This document shows, one piece after another, positions 32,903 through 44,725 of a stretch of 64,000 bases of DNA. A model generated the notes under the pieces. The model made no database searches. It was not told where the DNA came from and saw only the letters and a list, made by a program, of their open reading frames with translations. This DNA comes from Sporothrix humicola (taxonomy: Eukaryota > Ascomycota > Sordariomycetes > Ophiostomatales > Ophiostomataceae). The DNA lies in the NCBI GenBank assembly GCA_021396245.1, contig WNYE01000029.1, positions 310,001 through 374,000 of the forward strand. Direction: 5' to 3'. The position numbers and the translations under genes are program-made. Numbering within the stretch: the stretch's first letter is position 1; every line of letters begins with the position of its first letter.

Positions 32903-34468
32903 ATGTCCTCACAGTCAGTCGACGAAAAGGAGGCCGGCCTCGCGCCGACGCCGTCCATTGCGGCCGCGGCCAACGAGCTGGTCGTTGATGTCGAGAGCAA
33001 CTCTCCCCGCGACATTGACATTGCCGCCCGCTTCCTGGCCAACCTCGACCCGGCCATCATCAGCGAGCCCATCAGCGCCAAGGAGGCCCGCCGCGTCCTC
33101 TGGAAGCTGGACCTGCACATCCTGCCGGTCCTGACGCTGGTGATTATCGTCGCCGCCATCGACAAGGTTATTATCTCGAATGCCTCCATCTACGGCATGC
33201 TCAAGGACACGCACATGTCCCAGGGCCAGTTCTCCTGGATGGCCTCCATCTTCTACTTTGCCTACCTCGCGTTCGAGGCCCCTGCCGGTTATCTGGTTCA
33301 GCGCCTGCCCATCCGCTCCTTCCTGGCGGGCGCCGTCTTTGGCTTTGGCGTCCTGACGTTCTGCACGGGCGCCGGCACCAGTTTTGCCAGTCTCGCGGTT
33401 GTCCGTTTCCTGCTCGGCGCGTTCGAGTCGATGCTCTTCCCGACCGCCTCGATCATCACGGCCATGTGGTGGACTCGCAAGGAGCAGCCCATCCGCGTCG
33501 CCATGTACTTTAACACGCTGTCGTCCGTCGTCACCGGTCTGCTGGCCTATGGCGTCGGCCACTCCAACAGCAGCATCGCGCCGTGGCGACTCCTGTTCAT
33601 TATCCTGGGCGCCATCACCACCATCCTTGCTGCTTTCATCTACATCTACATCCCCAGCTCGCCCGTCGAGGCCTGGTGGCTGACCGACCGCGAAAAGTTT
33701 ATCTGCATCGAACGCGTCCGCCAGAACAACACCGGCGTCGAGGACAAGACCTTCAAGTGGTACCAGGTCAAGGAGTGCCTGCAGGACCCCAAGCCGTGGC
33801 TGCTCGCCCTCTTTGCGGTGGCCCAGAACATTTGCAACGGCGGTCTGGTGACGTTTGCCGCCATTATCGTCACCGGCCTCGGCTTCTCGACCCTCAAGAC
33901 AACCCTCATCGGCGTGCCCACCGGCGCCATCGGCACCGTCTGGCAGATCATCTTGGCTCTGATTTCCTCTCGTTTGCCCGGCTACCGCTGCGGCATCATC
34001 TTTGGCGCCAACATGTTCCCCATCATCTGCGCCGCCCTCATGTTCTCCCTGCGCGGCCACGTCAGCAACCTGCACCTCCTCGGCGCCTACTACGGCTTCT
34101 ACTCGTACTGGGCCCCTTATGTGCTGTCGACCTCCCTCAACATCTCCAACATCAGCGGCCACACCAAGAAAGTCACCGCCAACGCCATGTTCTTCATCGG
34201 CTACTGCGTCGGCAACATAATCGGCCCCCAGGTTTTTAGAGCAAAAGACGCCCCCGACTACAAGCACGGCTACATTGGCATCCTGGCCTGCCTGGTCGTC
34301 GCCTCCATCAGCATCGCCATCTACGGCCTGCTCTGCCGCTGGGAGAACATGAAGCGCGACCGCGAGCAGGGCGGCGCCGGTACTGCCTCCGTCGAGCCCA
34401 TCAACACCGAGAACGCCTTCACGGATTTGACGGACAAGGAGAAGCCCGAGTTCAGATATCACTACTAG
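32903..34468 (+). CDS. MFS transporter, anion:cation symporter family (Dal5/allantoate-permease type)
   Basis: A plasma-membrane permease, single exon, 521 aa. About twelve hydrophobic segments run between residues 75 and 490, after a polar 70-residue N-terminus. ACS/Dal5 family features include LDLHILPVLTLVIIVAAIDKV at TM1, SWMASIFYFAYLAFEAPAGYL, RFLLGAFESMLFPTASIITAMWW (TM4-5) and GFSTLKTTLIGVPTGAIG in the second half. Members carry small organic anions such as allantoate, nicotinate, pantothenate or peptides; the precise substrate is not readable here. It diverges from a peroxisomal FAD oxidase and precedes a 5-oxoprolinase, which fits import of a nitrogenous acid. A long antisense frame across the gene is a codon-bias artefact. 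Confidence 0.9.
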   Translation: MSSQSVDEKEAGLAPTPSIAAAANELVVDVESNSPRDIDIAARFLANLDPAIISEPISAKEARRVLWKLDLHILPVLTLVIIVAAIDKVIISNASIYGMLKDTHMSQGQFSWMASIFYFAYLAFEAPAGYLVQRLPIRSFLAGAVFGFGVLTFCTGAGTSFASLAVVRFLLGAFESMLFPTASIITAMWWTRKEQPIRVAMYFNTLSSVVTGLLAYGVGHSNSSIAPWRLLFIILGAITTILAAFIYIYIPSSPVEAWWLTDREKFICIERVRQNNTGVEDKTFKWYQVKECLQDPKPWLLALFAVAQNICNGGLVTFAAIIVTGLGFSTLKTTLIGVPTGAIGTVWQIILALISSRLPGYRCGIIFGANMFPIICAALMFSLRGHVSNLHLLGAYYGFYSYWAPYVLSTSLNISNISGHTKKVTANAMFFIGYCVGNIIGPQVFRAKDAPDYKHGYIGILACLVVASISIAIYGLLCRWENMKRDREQGGAGTASVEPINTENAFTDLTDKEKPEFRYHY

Positions 34469-36172
34469 AGGGGAAGTGTTGGTGTTTTTGAAATTAGTTG
34501 ATGTGAGATGTTTACGGGCGGTGATTTGTGTAAGGCAGAATGGAAGTAGTTACTAGTGGAGTCTATATAATATACGCACAAGATGTCCTGATATTGCTGC
34601 CTTGTTGAAAAATCAAACATGTCTTTTGTTTGTGAGCGACGAAAGTATTGTTGTGTGGTGATGTTCACTTTAGCGGCTACAGTGGAAGAGTGCGGAGTGC
34701 ACTAGACTTCAGGGCGTGTAGTGGCTTCGTGATCTTCACGACAACGCCAACTCAATCCGTTTCTACTCCTCAAAACCACGTAAAAACACTTTTTTTGTTA
34801 CAAAGAAGTCCTCTGGACATTCTGCAGCATCGTGTCCATTCACAATTACGATTTGTCGTGCTTTTCCTCTTTTCACTCTCTTTTAGGGGTCCCCGCAAAG
34901 GCACTCCAGGATTGCATTTCCAGCGGGTAGAGTCCCCAGAGTTTAGCGGTCTTTTTACGTAAAAGTTACAACCCCAGACAGCCGTGCCCTGCAAGCCAGT
35001 AAAAGCAAGAGCGCCAGTGGCACCTGCTGTATTTGCATGTGTCGTGTGTCGACAGCAGTCATGGAAGGTGCCACCTGCGCTCAACAAAGCCACGCTCTTT
35101 CTTTAAAAGACCGTAAACAAACAACATCAGCAGAACGCGTTTTTCGGAAGCTGCGAACCGGCATCCAACATTCGAGCCCCTTTTCCACAATCTTCTGCCT
35201 CACTTTTGACACAACACAACCAACAATCGATATGAAAGCACAAGACCAGATTGGATAGTCCAAAAGGCAAAACACATCCAGCAACCCAATCTCGCGCCAA
35301 TTTAGCACCATCCACTGCCATCCACTGCCAATGCCGCCGGCAGCCTCCAAAATCCGCGATGCCCCTCCTTTGTCTGTCTCCTTTTCTTGGGCTGGTCTCT
35401 TATCCACAAGCTTCGGCCTCTCTATTTCCAGTCTTCTTGTGCCCCTCCAATGACAACATTTCCTTATCTGGACGTCACTGCTGACCCCGTCGCTGGATCC
35501 TGTCGCTGGATCCTCGCTGGATCCTGTCGGGCTGTTCGCCTCGACCTGATGTTGCTGTTTGTCTTTTCTCTGGTTGGTGTCTGGTTAGTATCCCTCCATC
35601 TCCTCGTCTCCTCCACCTGCCATCTGGGCCGCTACTGACCCCTCTTATCAACTTCTAGAACAATGCAAACAAGACCAAACAACGACCCAAACAAGCGCCG
35701 GGTAACATTGCTTAGCCTGCCTGCCAACGATAACCCGATAACCGGAGACGACTGCTGACCCTTTTTGCCTCGCCTCGACCTGCTCTCCAGGAACGCTTCT
35801 TTGACCTGCCGTCTGGTTCGTCAACGGCACTCGTTAGCGCTCCCAGTCCTGCGCCTAGTACTCCACGCTATGCTCGGCGACTTCTTCGACCGCGTCGATA
35901 CCATGCAGCATGCCTTGCAGTCCTCCTTTATCGACACTCTCCACACTACTACTATCGACAATCGATAGCTGCATTATGATGGAGATGGAGATTGTGCCTT
36001 GATGCACCACTCACCGGCGTCTCGTTCAGACACATATATGGGCATCACGCCAGCAGACAAGGGACTGATCCAAAATGGCCTGATTTGATCTGATCGACTA
36101 CTCTCCATCCTTCTTATTTTGTCTTTGTCTTCTGTCTTTCTGTCTCATCCTACACATCCACACATTGGCAAC
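34469..36172. promoter_or_regulatory. Upstream region of the 5-oxoprolinase gene
   Basis: About 1.7 kb containing the permease 3' end and the oxoprolinase promoter. HGATAR-type strings occur near 35465, 35645, 35728, 35740, 35928 and 35960. A short tandem repeat lies at 35491-35527. No gene seen. Confidence 0.45.
35491..35527. repeat. Short tandem repeat CGCTGGATCCTGT (three units)
   Basis: Three units, the middle one two bases shorter, each containing a BamHI-like GGATCC core. Intergenic. Confidence 0.85.
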
Positions 36173-39100
36173 ATGTCACCACACGCAACAGATGAGATCA
36201 CAGACGTGGCCGTGTCCAACGGCACGTCTAACGGTGTTAGTGCCGCTGCAACTGGCCCCGTCGATGAGAGCAAGCTGAACGTCAAGATTGCTATTGGTGA
36301 GTGACCTCTCCGTCCTTCATTTGTAGTCTTCTACAGTCACTTCTTATCTTCCATACTCACCCCCCGCTAACATCATCTCTCCCTAGACAGAGGTGGCACG
36401 TTCACAGACTGCCTCGGCATTGTCGAGGGCCGCGACGAGGACGTCGTCGTCAAGCTGCTCTCACAAGACCCCGCAAACTACGCCGACGCCCCCATCGAAG
36501 GCATCCGCCGCCTGCTCGAAAAGATCACCGGCCGCCCTTTTCCCCGCGGCGGGAAGCTCGACACATCTGTTTTCGAGAGCTTCAGCATCCGCATGGGTAC
36601 CACCGTCGCCACAAATGCCCTGCTCGAGCGCAAGGGCGCCGAGGTCGCCCTCCTCATAACTGAAGGATTCCGGGACGCCCTCGAGATCGGCCTGCAGTCC
36701 CGCCCAAAGCTGTTCGAGCTCGAGGTCATCAAGCCCGACGTGCTCTACAAGAACGTTGTCGAGGTCGAGGAGCGCGTCACAGTCGAGGGCTACCAGGTGT
36801 CCCACAACTACGACGACGAGCTCGCCGAGATTGCAAAGACCATCGGCACCGACCCGGCCGTCGTCCGCGGCGCCAGCGGCCAGATCCTGCGGATTCTCAA
36901 GCCGCTCAACGTCGAACGTGTCCGCACCGACCTGCAGAAGCTGTACGACGATGGCCTGCGCAGTGTTTCCGTGTGTCTCGCTCACTCTTACACCTTTGCG
37001 GACCACGAGAACATCATCGGCGGGATCGCCAAGGAGATTGGCTTCACCCAGATCTCGCTCTCCAGCGCCACCCTGCCCATGATCAAGATGATCCCCCGCG
37101 GTATGTCCGCCACCGCCGACGCCTACCTGACCCCCAAGGTCCAGGAGTACATCAGCGGCTTCCGCAGCGGCTTCCACGACAACCTCGAGTCGTCCGCCAC
37201 CCGCTGCGAGTTCATGCAGAGCGACGGCGGCCTTGTCGGCATCGACCGCTTCTCGGGCTTCCGCGCCATTCTGTCGGGCCCGGCTGGTGGCGTAGTCGGC
37301 CAGGCACGCACCTCCTACGACCCAGAAGATGCCACGCCTGTCATTGGCTTCGACATGGGCGGCACCAGCACAGACGTTTCTCGCTACGGCGGCACCTTCT
37401 CACATTCCTTTGAGACCATCACGGCAGGCGTCCCCATTCTCGCACCCCAGCTCGACATCAACACCGTCGCTGCCGGCGGTGGCAGTATCCTGCACTGGCG
37501 TCACGGCCTCTTTGTCGTCGGCCCCGACAGCGCTGGCGCCCACCCTGGCCCTGCCTGTTACCGCAAAGGTGGCCCCCTCACAATCACCGACGCCAACCTC
37601 TTCCTTGGCCGCTTGCTACCCGAGTACTTCCCCAAGATCTTTGGCAAGAGCGAGAACGAGGGCCTCGACATTGACATTGTCCGCGAGAAGTTTGCTGCCC
37701 TGACTGAGCAGGTCAACCGCGAGACGGGCCAGAAGAAGACGCCCGCCGAAGTCGCCATGGGCTTCATCAATGTCGCCAACGAGGCCATGGCCAAGCCCAT
37801 CCGCGCTCTGACCGAAGCCCAGGGCTACGACACGTCCAAACACAACCTCGCCAGTTTCGGTGGCGCCGGTGGCCAGCACGCTTGTGCCCTGGCGGCCTCT
37901 CTGTCCATCCGCAAGGTCATCATCCACCGCTACTCCTCGATTCTGTCTGCCTACGGCATGGCCCTGGCCGATGTCGTCAACGAGGCCCAGCGCCCGGCGT
38001 CGGGTGTCTTTACCTCGGTGAAGCCCTTCCAGGCCACCATTGCCGAGCTCAAGAAGGAAGTCGACGCCCAGCTTGTCCTCGATGGCATCGAGGCCGCCAA
38101 CATCGAGCACGAGGTCTACCTCAACCTCAAGTACAAGGGCACCGACAACACCCTCATGGTCCGCGAGCCGGCCGACGGCGACTTCTTGGCCGCCTTCCAG
38201 AGCGACCATCTGCGCGAGTACTCCTTCACCTTCCCGGAGAAGGACGTCCTGCTCGAGGACATTCGCGTGCGTGGCGTCGGCAAGTCTGGCACGGCAGAGT
38301 ATGCCGCCCCGCAGCGCGAGCTCAAGACCGCCAAGGTCTTTGCCGTCGACCCTACCACCACCCGCGACAGCACCGCCATGGTCTACTTTGACCACCACGG
38401 CTGGCTCTCGTCGTCTGTATACCTGCTAGAGAAACTGCGCGCTGGAAGCGTCGTCGAGGGCCCGGCCATCATCATCGACAACACCCAGACCATTCTGCTC
38501 GAGCCGCACGCCAAGGCCACCGCCCTGCGCCGCCACATTATCCTGGACCTGCCCAACAGGTCCTCGCAGACCACCCTGACCGCCTCCGAGATCGACCCGA
38601 TTGCCCTCTCCATCTTTGGCCACCGCTTCATGTCCATTGCCGAGCAGATGGGTCGCTCGTTCCAAAAGACCGCTGTCTCCACCAACATCAAGGAGCGTCT
38701 CGACTTCTCGTGTGCCGTCTTCTCGCCCGAAGGCCGCCTCGTTGCCAACGCTCCCCACGTCCCTGTCCATCTGGGTGCCATGGAGTACGCTGTCCGCTTC
38801 CAGAACGATCTCTACAGAAGCACCCTCAAGCCGGGCGATGTCTTGGCCACAAACCACCCGCAAGCCGGCGGCGTGCATTTGCCCGACATCACCATCATCA
38901 CGCCCGTCTGGAACGCCGAGGGCACCGACATCATCTTCTGGGTCGCCTCGCGTGGCCACCACCCCGACGTCGGCGGCATCACGCCCGGCTCCATGCCCTC
39001 CAACAGCAAGTTCCTGTACGAAGAGGGCGCCATGATTATGAGCTACAAGATCGTCTCTGACGGCCAGTTCAACGAGGTCGAGACCCGCAAGTACCTCTTC

Positions 39101-40372
39101 GAGGACCCCAGCAAGTTTGATGGGTGCAGCGGTGCTCGGAACTTTGCCGAGAACCTGTCGGATCTGCGGGCTGCCATTGCCGCCAACCAAAAGGGCGCGC
39201 TCCTCATCATGTCGCTGATTGAAGAGTTCACCCTGCCCGTCGTCCACGCCTACATGCAGGCCATCTCCGACAACGCCGAGAGCGCTGTGCGTGCTTTCCT
39301 CAAGAAGATCGCCAAGTCCAGAGGTGGTGCCCCGCTCGCCTTTGAGGACTTCATGGACGAGGGTTCGCGCATCGCCCTGGCCATCCGCATCGATCCAGAG
39401 ACGGGCGACACCGACTTTGACTTTACTGGCACTTCTGAGGAGCACTACAGCTGCATGAACGCGCCCAAGGCTATCACCTACTCGTGCATCATCTACGCCC
39501 TGCGCGTGCTCATCAACGTCGACATTCCCCTCAATCAGGGCTGCCTGGCCCCGCTCAACGTCATCATCCCCGAGGGCACTTTGCTCAACCCCTCGCCGTA
39601 CGCGGCCGTCTGTGCCGGTAACGGCATCACATCCCAGCGCATTGCTGACGTCATTATCGGCGCCTTTGGCGTGGCCGCTGCCTCCCAGGGCTGTGCCAAC
39701 TGCATCAGCTTCGGCTGTGGCGGTAGCGACGGTTCTGGTGGCAGTGTTCCTGGTTTCGGCTACATTGAGACCATTGCCGGCGGCAGCGGCGCCGGGCCCA
39801 CCTGGCACGGCGCCTCGGGCACGCAGATACACATGACCAACACTCGCTGCGCCGACCCCGAGGTCTTTGAGCTGCGCTACCCCGTCATCCTGCGGACGTG
39901 GACTCTCCGCAAAAACTCGGGCGGCCGTGGCCAGTTCAACGGCGGCGACGGCTGTGTGCGCGAGCTCGAGTTCCGCATGCCGCTGCACGTTTCCGTCTTG
40001 ATGGAGCGCCGCGTCCTGCGGCCCTACGGTATGCTGGGCGGCGAGCCCGGCCAGGCCGGCCGCAACCTGTACATCTGCAAAGAGCGCGACGGCCGCGAGC
40101 GCACCATTAACATTGGCGGCAAGCAGGAGCTCGACGTCTCGACTGGCGACCGCATCATTATCTACACGTGAGTACCCCGCGCCCGTTCTTCCCTTTCATT
40201 TTGTCCACTCTTTGATTCATTTTACTAACTCGCCTGCAGACCCGGTGGTGGTGCCTGGGGCAAGCCGACAGACGGCCCGCCCATCCTCGAGGCTCGTGTT
40301 CCCCTGCCCGTTGCATTCGAGCCGCGGGGCAGTGTTCACGAATGGACGTTGGCTGCACAAGCAGCCATCTAG
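36173..40372 (+). CDS. 5-oxoprolinase (ATP-hydrolysing; hydantoinase A/B fusion)
   Basis: Opens 5-oxo-L-proline to L-glutamate with ATP in the cytosol (glutathione cycle). Three exons (36173-36296, 36387-40167, 40240-40372; introns 90 and 72 nt) encode 1345 aa. The first junction restores IAIDRGGTFTD and the second YTPGGGAWG, both family hallmarks. The HyuA half (about 40-660) has GTTVATNALLERKG, FDMGGTSTDVSRYGG and FGGAGGQHACALA. The HyuB half (about 690-1330) has FGHRFMSIAEQMG and ANAPHVPVHLGAM. Length is close to the usual 1280-1300, with a non-conserved 40-residue N-terminus. A related substrate such as a hydantoin is possible in this family, but full-length HyuA-HyuB fusions in fungi are usually 5-oxoprolinases. 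The promoter region has several GATA sites. Confidence 0.93.
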
Positions 40373-40938
40373 GCATACACGGCGTGCATATTTGTGCATA
40401 TGCGGCCACCTGCGGCCACCTGCGGCCGCGTGCTGTTTCTTTTGAATTTTCCATCGTTTCTTTTCATCGTTGATAGCGGGACAACAATATATTTTCTTTT
40501 TATTTACAAAGCCACATTCTTTGAATGCATCATGAGAGCATCCCGAGAGCATCTCGAGAGCATCCCGAGAGCACAGCTGTTATTTTTATCTCCCCCCACG
40601 CAGCAATTTGCGGATGAACTCACCAATAGCAACCCCTGCGCCATCACAGCCGTCACACATGCATCACATACCCAAGTGGAAGGTGGGGGATTCCTGCCGT
40701 GCATTCAGCGTCGTCCTTTCATTGCTTTTTTATCCGGCTGTGCAAGTCCCCTCAAGATAGGCACAAGTCGCCTAATTCCCGCCTCATTTTTGCCTCTTCC
40801 CCTCTGTTATCTTTTATCTTGTCCTCGTGCTACACATCCCCCGCTAAATGACAATCACAGCCTGCTACTTGACTCACTTTCACACTCTGTCACGATACAC
40901 CACGAACTTTACACGACACGCAGGACACGCAAAACATC
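40373..40938. other. Intergenic region with two short tandem repeats
   Basis: The oxoprolinase 3' end and NACHT-gene promoter. Contains a 10-bp TGCGGCCACC triplication (40401-40430) and the 11-bp repeat listed separately. No gene seen. Confidence 0.5.
40534..40573. repeat. 11-bp tandem repeat GAGAGCATCYC, about 3.6 units
   Basis: Direct units start at 40534, 40545, 40556 and 40567, in the 3' flank of the oxoprolinase gene. Confidence 0.9.
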
Positions 40939-43900
40939 ATGGATCCCGCCAGTGCAATTGGCACGGCATCTGCCGTCCTGTCCTTTGTTAGCTTCGCAAG
41001 CGGGCTTCTTGCTGGTGCAGTGACCATCTACAAAAACGACAGCCTTGTGGAGAACGCAACACTCGAGGATGTGCTCGGAGAAATGAATGTTCTTTCCAAA
41101 AACCTACGCATCACACGGATAGACAAGAAGGTGTCCCGCCATCCACACGGAGAAACCGAGAAAACTAGCATCGAATAACTAAACCTCCAACAAAAGCAGC
41201 GCGAGCTTCAACAGACGATTGAGAATCTCTGCGACATTGCCGAGAAGGTCATGAAAGATCTCCAAACGTTGCTTGACGGCTTAAAAAGACGAAAGGGCAA
41301 CAAAGCTAAAGAAATGTGGAGTAGCGTCGTGGCTTCATGGAAGAACGTTTGTAGAGAGGAGACCAGAAGGACCCTTATCAGCCAGCTCGACAGCTTGAAA
41401 ATCCAGATCATAGCAGCCTATGCAGCATTGACAGGGTAAGCGGCACCTGGAATAAGTGGCAATAATCTATCGAGATGGCAGATTTATTAATGTTTATTCC
41501 CAGCACCGATATCCACAACATCCAGAACATGATACAAGGAGTGCATGACGACATGAAAGCTGGGCACGAGAAACTCAAGGACGAATTCCTATCAGAGCTC
41601 CGCAAAGCAGCCGATAATATCAATGCCGCACAACACTCCTACCACGAGGACGAAGCTTACGAAATCATTTTTCAGAGCCTCATATACGAGGGCATGTTTG
41701 CAAGAGAGACGAGGCTCAAGAATGATTTACACCAGATACAAGATGACCCAACCGGCCAAAGAGATGCATTTTCTTGGATATTCTCACATAATCCAGGCGC
41801 CTCAGACACTGTCAGCGACTACATTCCCTCCACAGAAGAAGCAAAAATAAAGGCTTCCGCTCAAGCACAATTTCACAACTGGATGTCAGACAAAGATACG
41901 AGTGTTATACATATCTCAGGAAAGCCGGGAGCCGGAAAGTCGACACTGATGGAGTTTGTCTACAACCACCCTGAAACACGACAGCGACTGCAGGAGTGGG
42001 CAAACAATTCAAGGCGCGGTACACCTGACGGGTCCACCGATGGCCCAGTTCTCGTCATGGTCAAATTCTATTTTTCAGTGGTCAACGGAAACGATCAGCA
42101 GCGCCAGTTCGATGGACTTTACCGCACGCTTCTTCTGTATATTCTCCGCCGATATCCCAAAGCGGTGAAAGAGACGCTTAAAGACGCATGGGCTCAAGCG
42201 ATGAACGGATGGCCAGATGGCTCAGAACACTTCAAACGTATAGCCCTGAGCCCAGCCGACATATCTACGGCTGTAAAGAACATCATAATGGGACGCATCC
42301 CAGATCTTGACGATGTCTGCTTGTGTCTTTTCATTGACGGCCTCGACGAATTTGAAGACAAAGTGCTCGACACACACGATCTCGTTGACGAATTGAATCG
42401 CTGGACATCGAACATTGATCGCTCTCGTGTCAAGATCTGTCTCGCCAGTCGTGAAGAGCCTCCTTTCATAGACCGACTAGCCCGCCACGCGACTGTTCGA
42501 CTACATCTCCTTACCCACCATGACATACAACGTTATGCTGAATTTCGACTTCGTGGCATCGTATCAGCCGACATTGTGACAAGGACATCCCGGCTAATAT
42601 CAGACCGAGCGGAAGGTGTTTTCCTCTGGGTGCAGCTGGTTTTGATATCGTTGCGAGCAAAAATACGGGGCCGTCCGGACTGGCAGCGCGTCCTCAATAT
42701 CGTCGAACGCTTTCCTCGAGGCTTACCTGGCATGATCAGCAGCATTTTACAGTCTATCGACAAAGACGACACAGTCGCTGCTTTTCAGACATACAGAATT
42801 ATAAAAGCAGCCCAGAAGTACAATACAGATATCGGTTTGCTTGAGTGGTCTTTTCTCATAGATTATACGCGGGACACCAAATTCGCCCTTCATCCTGACT
42901 TCGCACACGCTCCTGCTGACAGGGAAGAAATAGAGCAGCGGGAGAAGAACGCAGGGGAAGACATTTTGTCATTATTCAGGGGCTTATTCGGGGTCCGGGC
43001 CTCGACTGTTGCTTTGCTCCATCGTTCCATTGGAGAATACATCGAGGCCAACGAGAGCAGGATTCTTTCACCTTCGGATGATGCCATGCCCGGCGCTTCA
43101 CCTATGTCAAACTTCGATCCATACGACGCGGCATCAACTCTCATTCTAGCTCAACTGCGCTTCAAATACGGTAAAGACAAGCCCCAGCAGGAAGGCATGG
43201 CAGCGGCGGATTGCACCTATCTCGTGGACCGCAAATCTTGCTATGTTTTCCAACAATATGTCGGAGCCGTAGTGCGTATGCGGCATGAAAAACATATGGA
43301 TAAAGATGGCGATTTTGCTGTCCTTGAGATTCTCCAATCAATAACAGGCTGGGCGGAAATAATTAAACAGCCCCTGACATTCAATTTTATGGTAAATAAG
43401 GTCTATCGTCCCTTTGACTACGGCCGCATTGGATTCGGGCGTGCTAGTCAGAGAATTGGATCGTATATTTGCGCCCCGGTGGTTGGATATATCCATAGCG
43501 GCTTATTCGATTTCCCACGGGCAGCAATCAAACGCCACCCAGAGTGGGTTACGGCACAAAACTGCTCGGTATTTGTTGTTATGATCTGCGCCTTGTTCGA
43601 GAGAATTCGCCGTGGACTGTTTGGAAATTCTGTTTTGACGGATGTCCCTGCAGTCGATTTCTTACGATTTCTGGTCACCGAGGCAAGAGGAGCCTGTGCT
43701 CGCCCATAAAAGCATCCGAAGTTAGCGACTGTTTCACCTTCAAAGAACCGAAGGCACTTACAGCATTTCACATTGTTCTACTTGACCTGTTAGAATACCG
43801 GGTATGGCTTTTTACGACGAACATTCCTGTGGAGGAGGGGAAATGGGGCCAAGACTTCGGCCTCATCCTGGAGTGTTTTCTTGATGCCGGACTCGTGACA

Positions 43901-44725
43901 GGGTTCACCATATCGTTTAAAACTACCCCGGTCGACAATCCCGGCGACAGTTGCTGTACTTACAAAGATTGCGGTGATGAAGGGGCGCCGATATTCGAAG
44001 TTGAATGCATATACAAGCATGGCCATGATTCATTCCCAGCGGGCAACTGGGTGCAACGCTGCAAAAACTGGACCCTTTTTGATTTCCTCGAAGAGTCCGA
44101 CCCGCCAAACAAAGACAAGTTGATGAAACGTCTAGAAGATGGAGGGATTTCTTCACGCAGCAACCCTTCACGCATAGGAAAGGACGACAAGATCGGGAGT
44201 TGGGAACATGTGGAGGATGCTGGAGAAGGAGGAGGATCAAGAGCAAACGGAGAAGAGAGAGTCGGTGTCAAATCACAGGCACAAGCAGAAAGTGTCCAAG
44301 AACGGGACCCCAGTCGGGCCCCCAGTCGGGCCTCCAGTCGGGCCTCCAGTCGGGATCCGAGTCGGAGCCCGGATCGGAATGAAAGTGAGAGTCGGCAGGA
44401 GACGGAAAGCGCCGATGGTAAGGCGGATGAGATGGCGGAGGTGGAGCCCAGGGCGGGGACGGAAACAGAGACGCCAGGGACGATAGAGACGACAAAAGGG
44501 GCACGAGACCCACGGCCAGCTGTTGCAAGTACTGTTACAATCACGACGACATCGGCAGCTGTCCGACAACGCGACACATGGTTCCTCATCATCGGTAAGT
44601 TCCCGTCAACCACTCCTTATTTTTGCCCACGAATAGCTTCACATCTTGGACTAACACGACAAACAGGTGTCCTTGTGGGGATCTTTGCATCCATTCTGTT
44701 GCAGTGGATGCTCTTGTCAAGATGA
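40939..44725 (+). CDS. NACHT-domain STAND (NLR-like) protein with C-terminal membrane anchor; frame broken near 43.7 kb
   Basis: Fungal NACHT proteins are signal-activated ATPases of non-self recognition. Exon 1 (40939-41130) starts MDPASAIGTASAVLSFVSF. A 66-nt intron removes an in-frame TAA. Exon 2 is 41197-41435 and exon 3 starts at 41504. The N-terminal helical domain (1-150) is followed by the P-loop GKPGAGKSTLM (about 283-293), Walker B CLFIDGLDEF (about 417-426) and an R-rich sensor VKICLASREEP. The frame stops at 43709, but a frame offset by -1 continues with KEPKALTAFHIVLLDLLEYRVWLF, then a Ser/Arg-repeat region, and splices properly (44595-44666, CTAAC branch) to a hydrophobic end, GVLVGIFASILLQWMLL. 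So the gene carries a 1-nt deletion-type shift, a sequencing error, or an unrecognised intron; a decaying allele is possible. It is not obviously linked to its neighbours. Confidence 0.75.
44311..44370 (+). repeat. 12-bp tandem repeat encoding Ser-Arg repeats
   Basis: Five 12-bp units of CAGTCGGGCCTC type. In the downstream NACHT frame they encode a PSRASSRASSR-like stretch just before the transmembrane end. Confidence 0.92.

Noticed and set aside
32915..34462. 515-codon antisense frame across the MFS permease
   Set aside because: Its composition (Asp/Gly/Val/Glu-rich) is the mirror of GC-biased third positions in the permease; the plus strand shows clear family motifs.
38426..39988. 520-codon antisense frame across the 5-oxoprolinase
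   Set aside because: A codon-bias shadow; the sense strand has full HyuB motifs.
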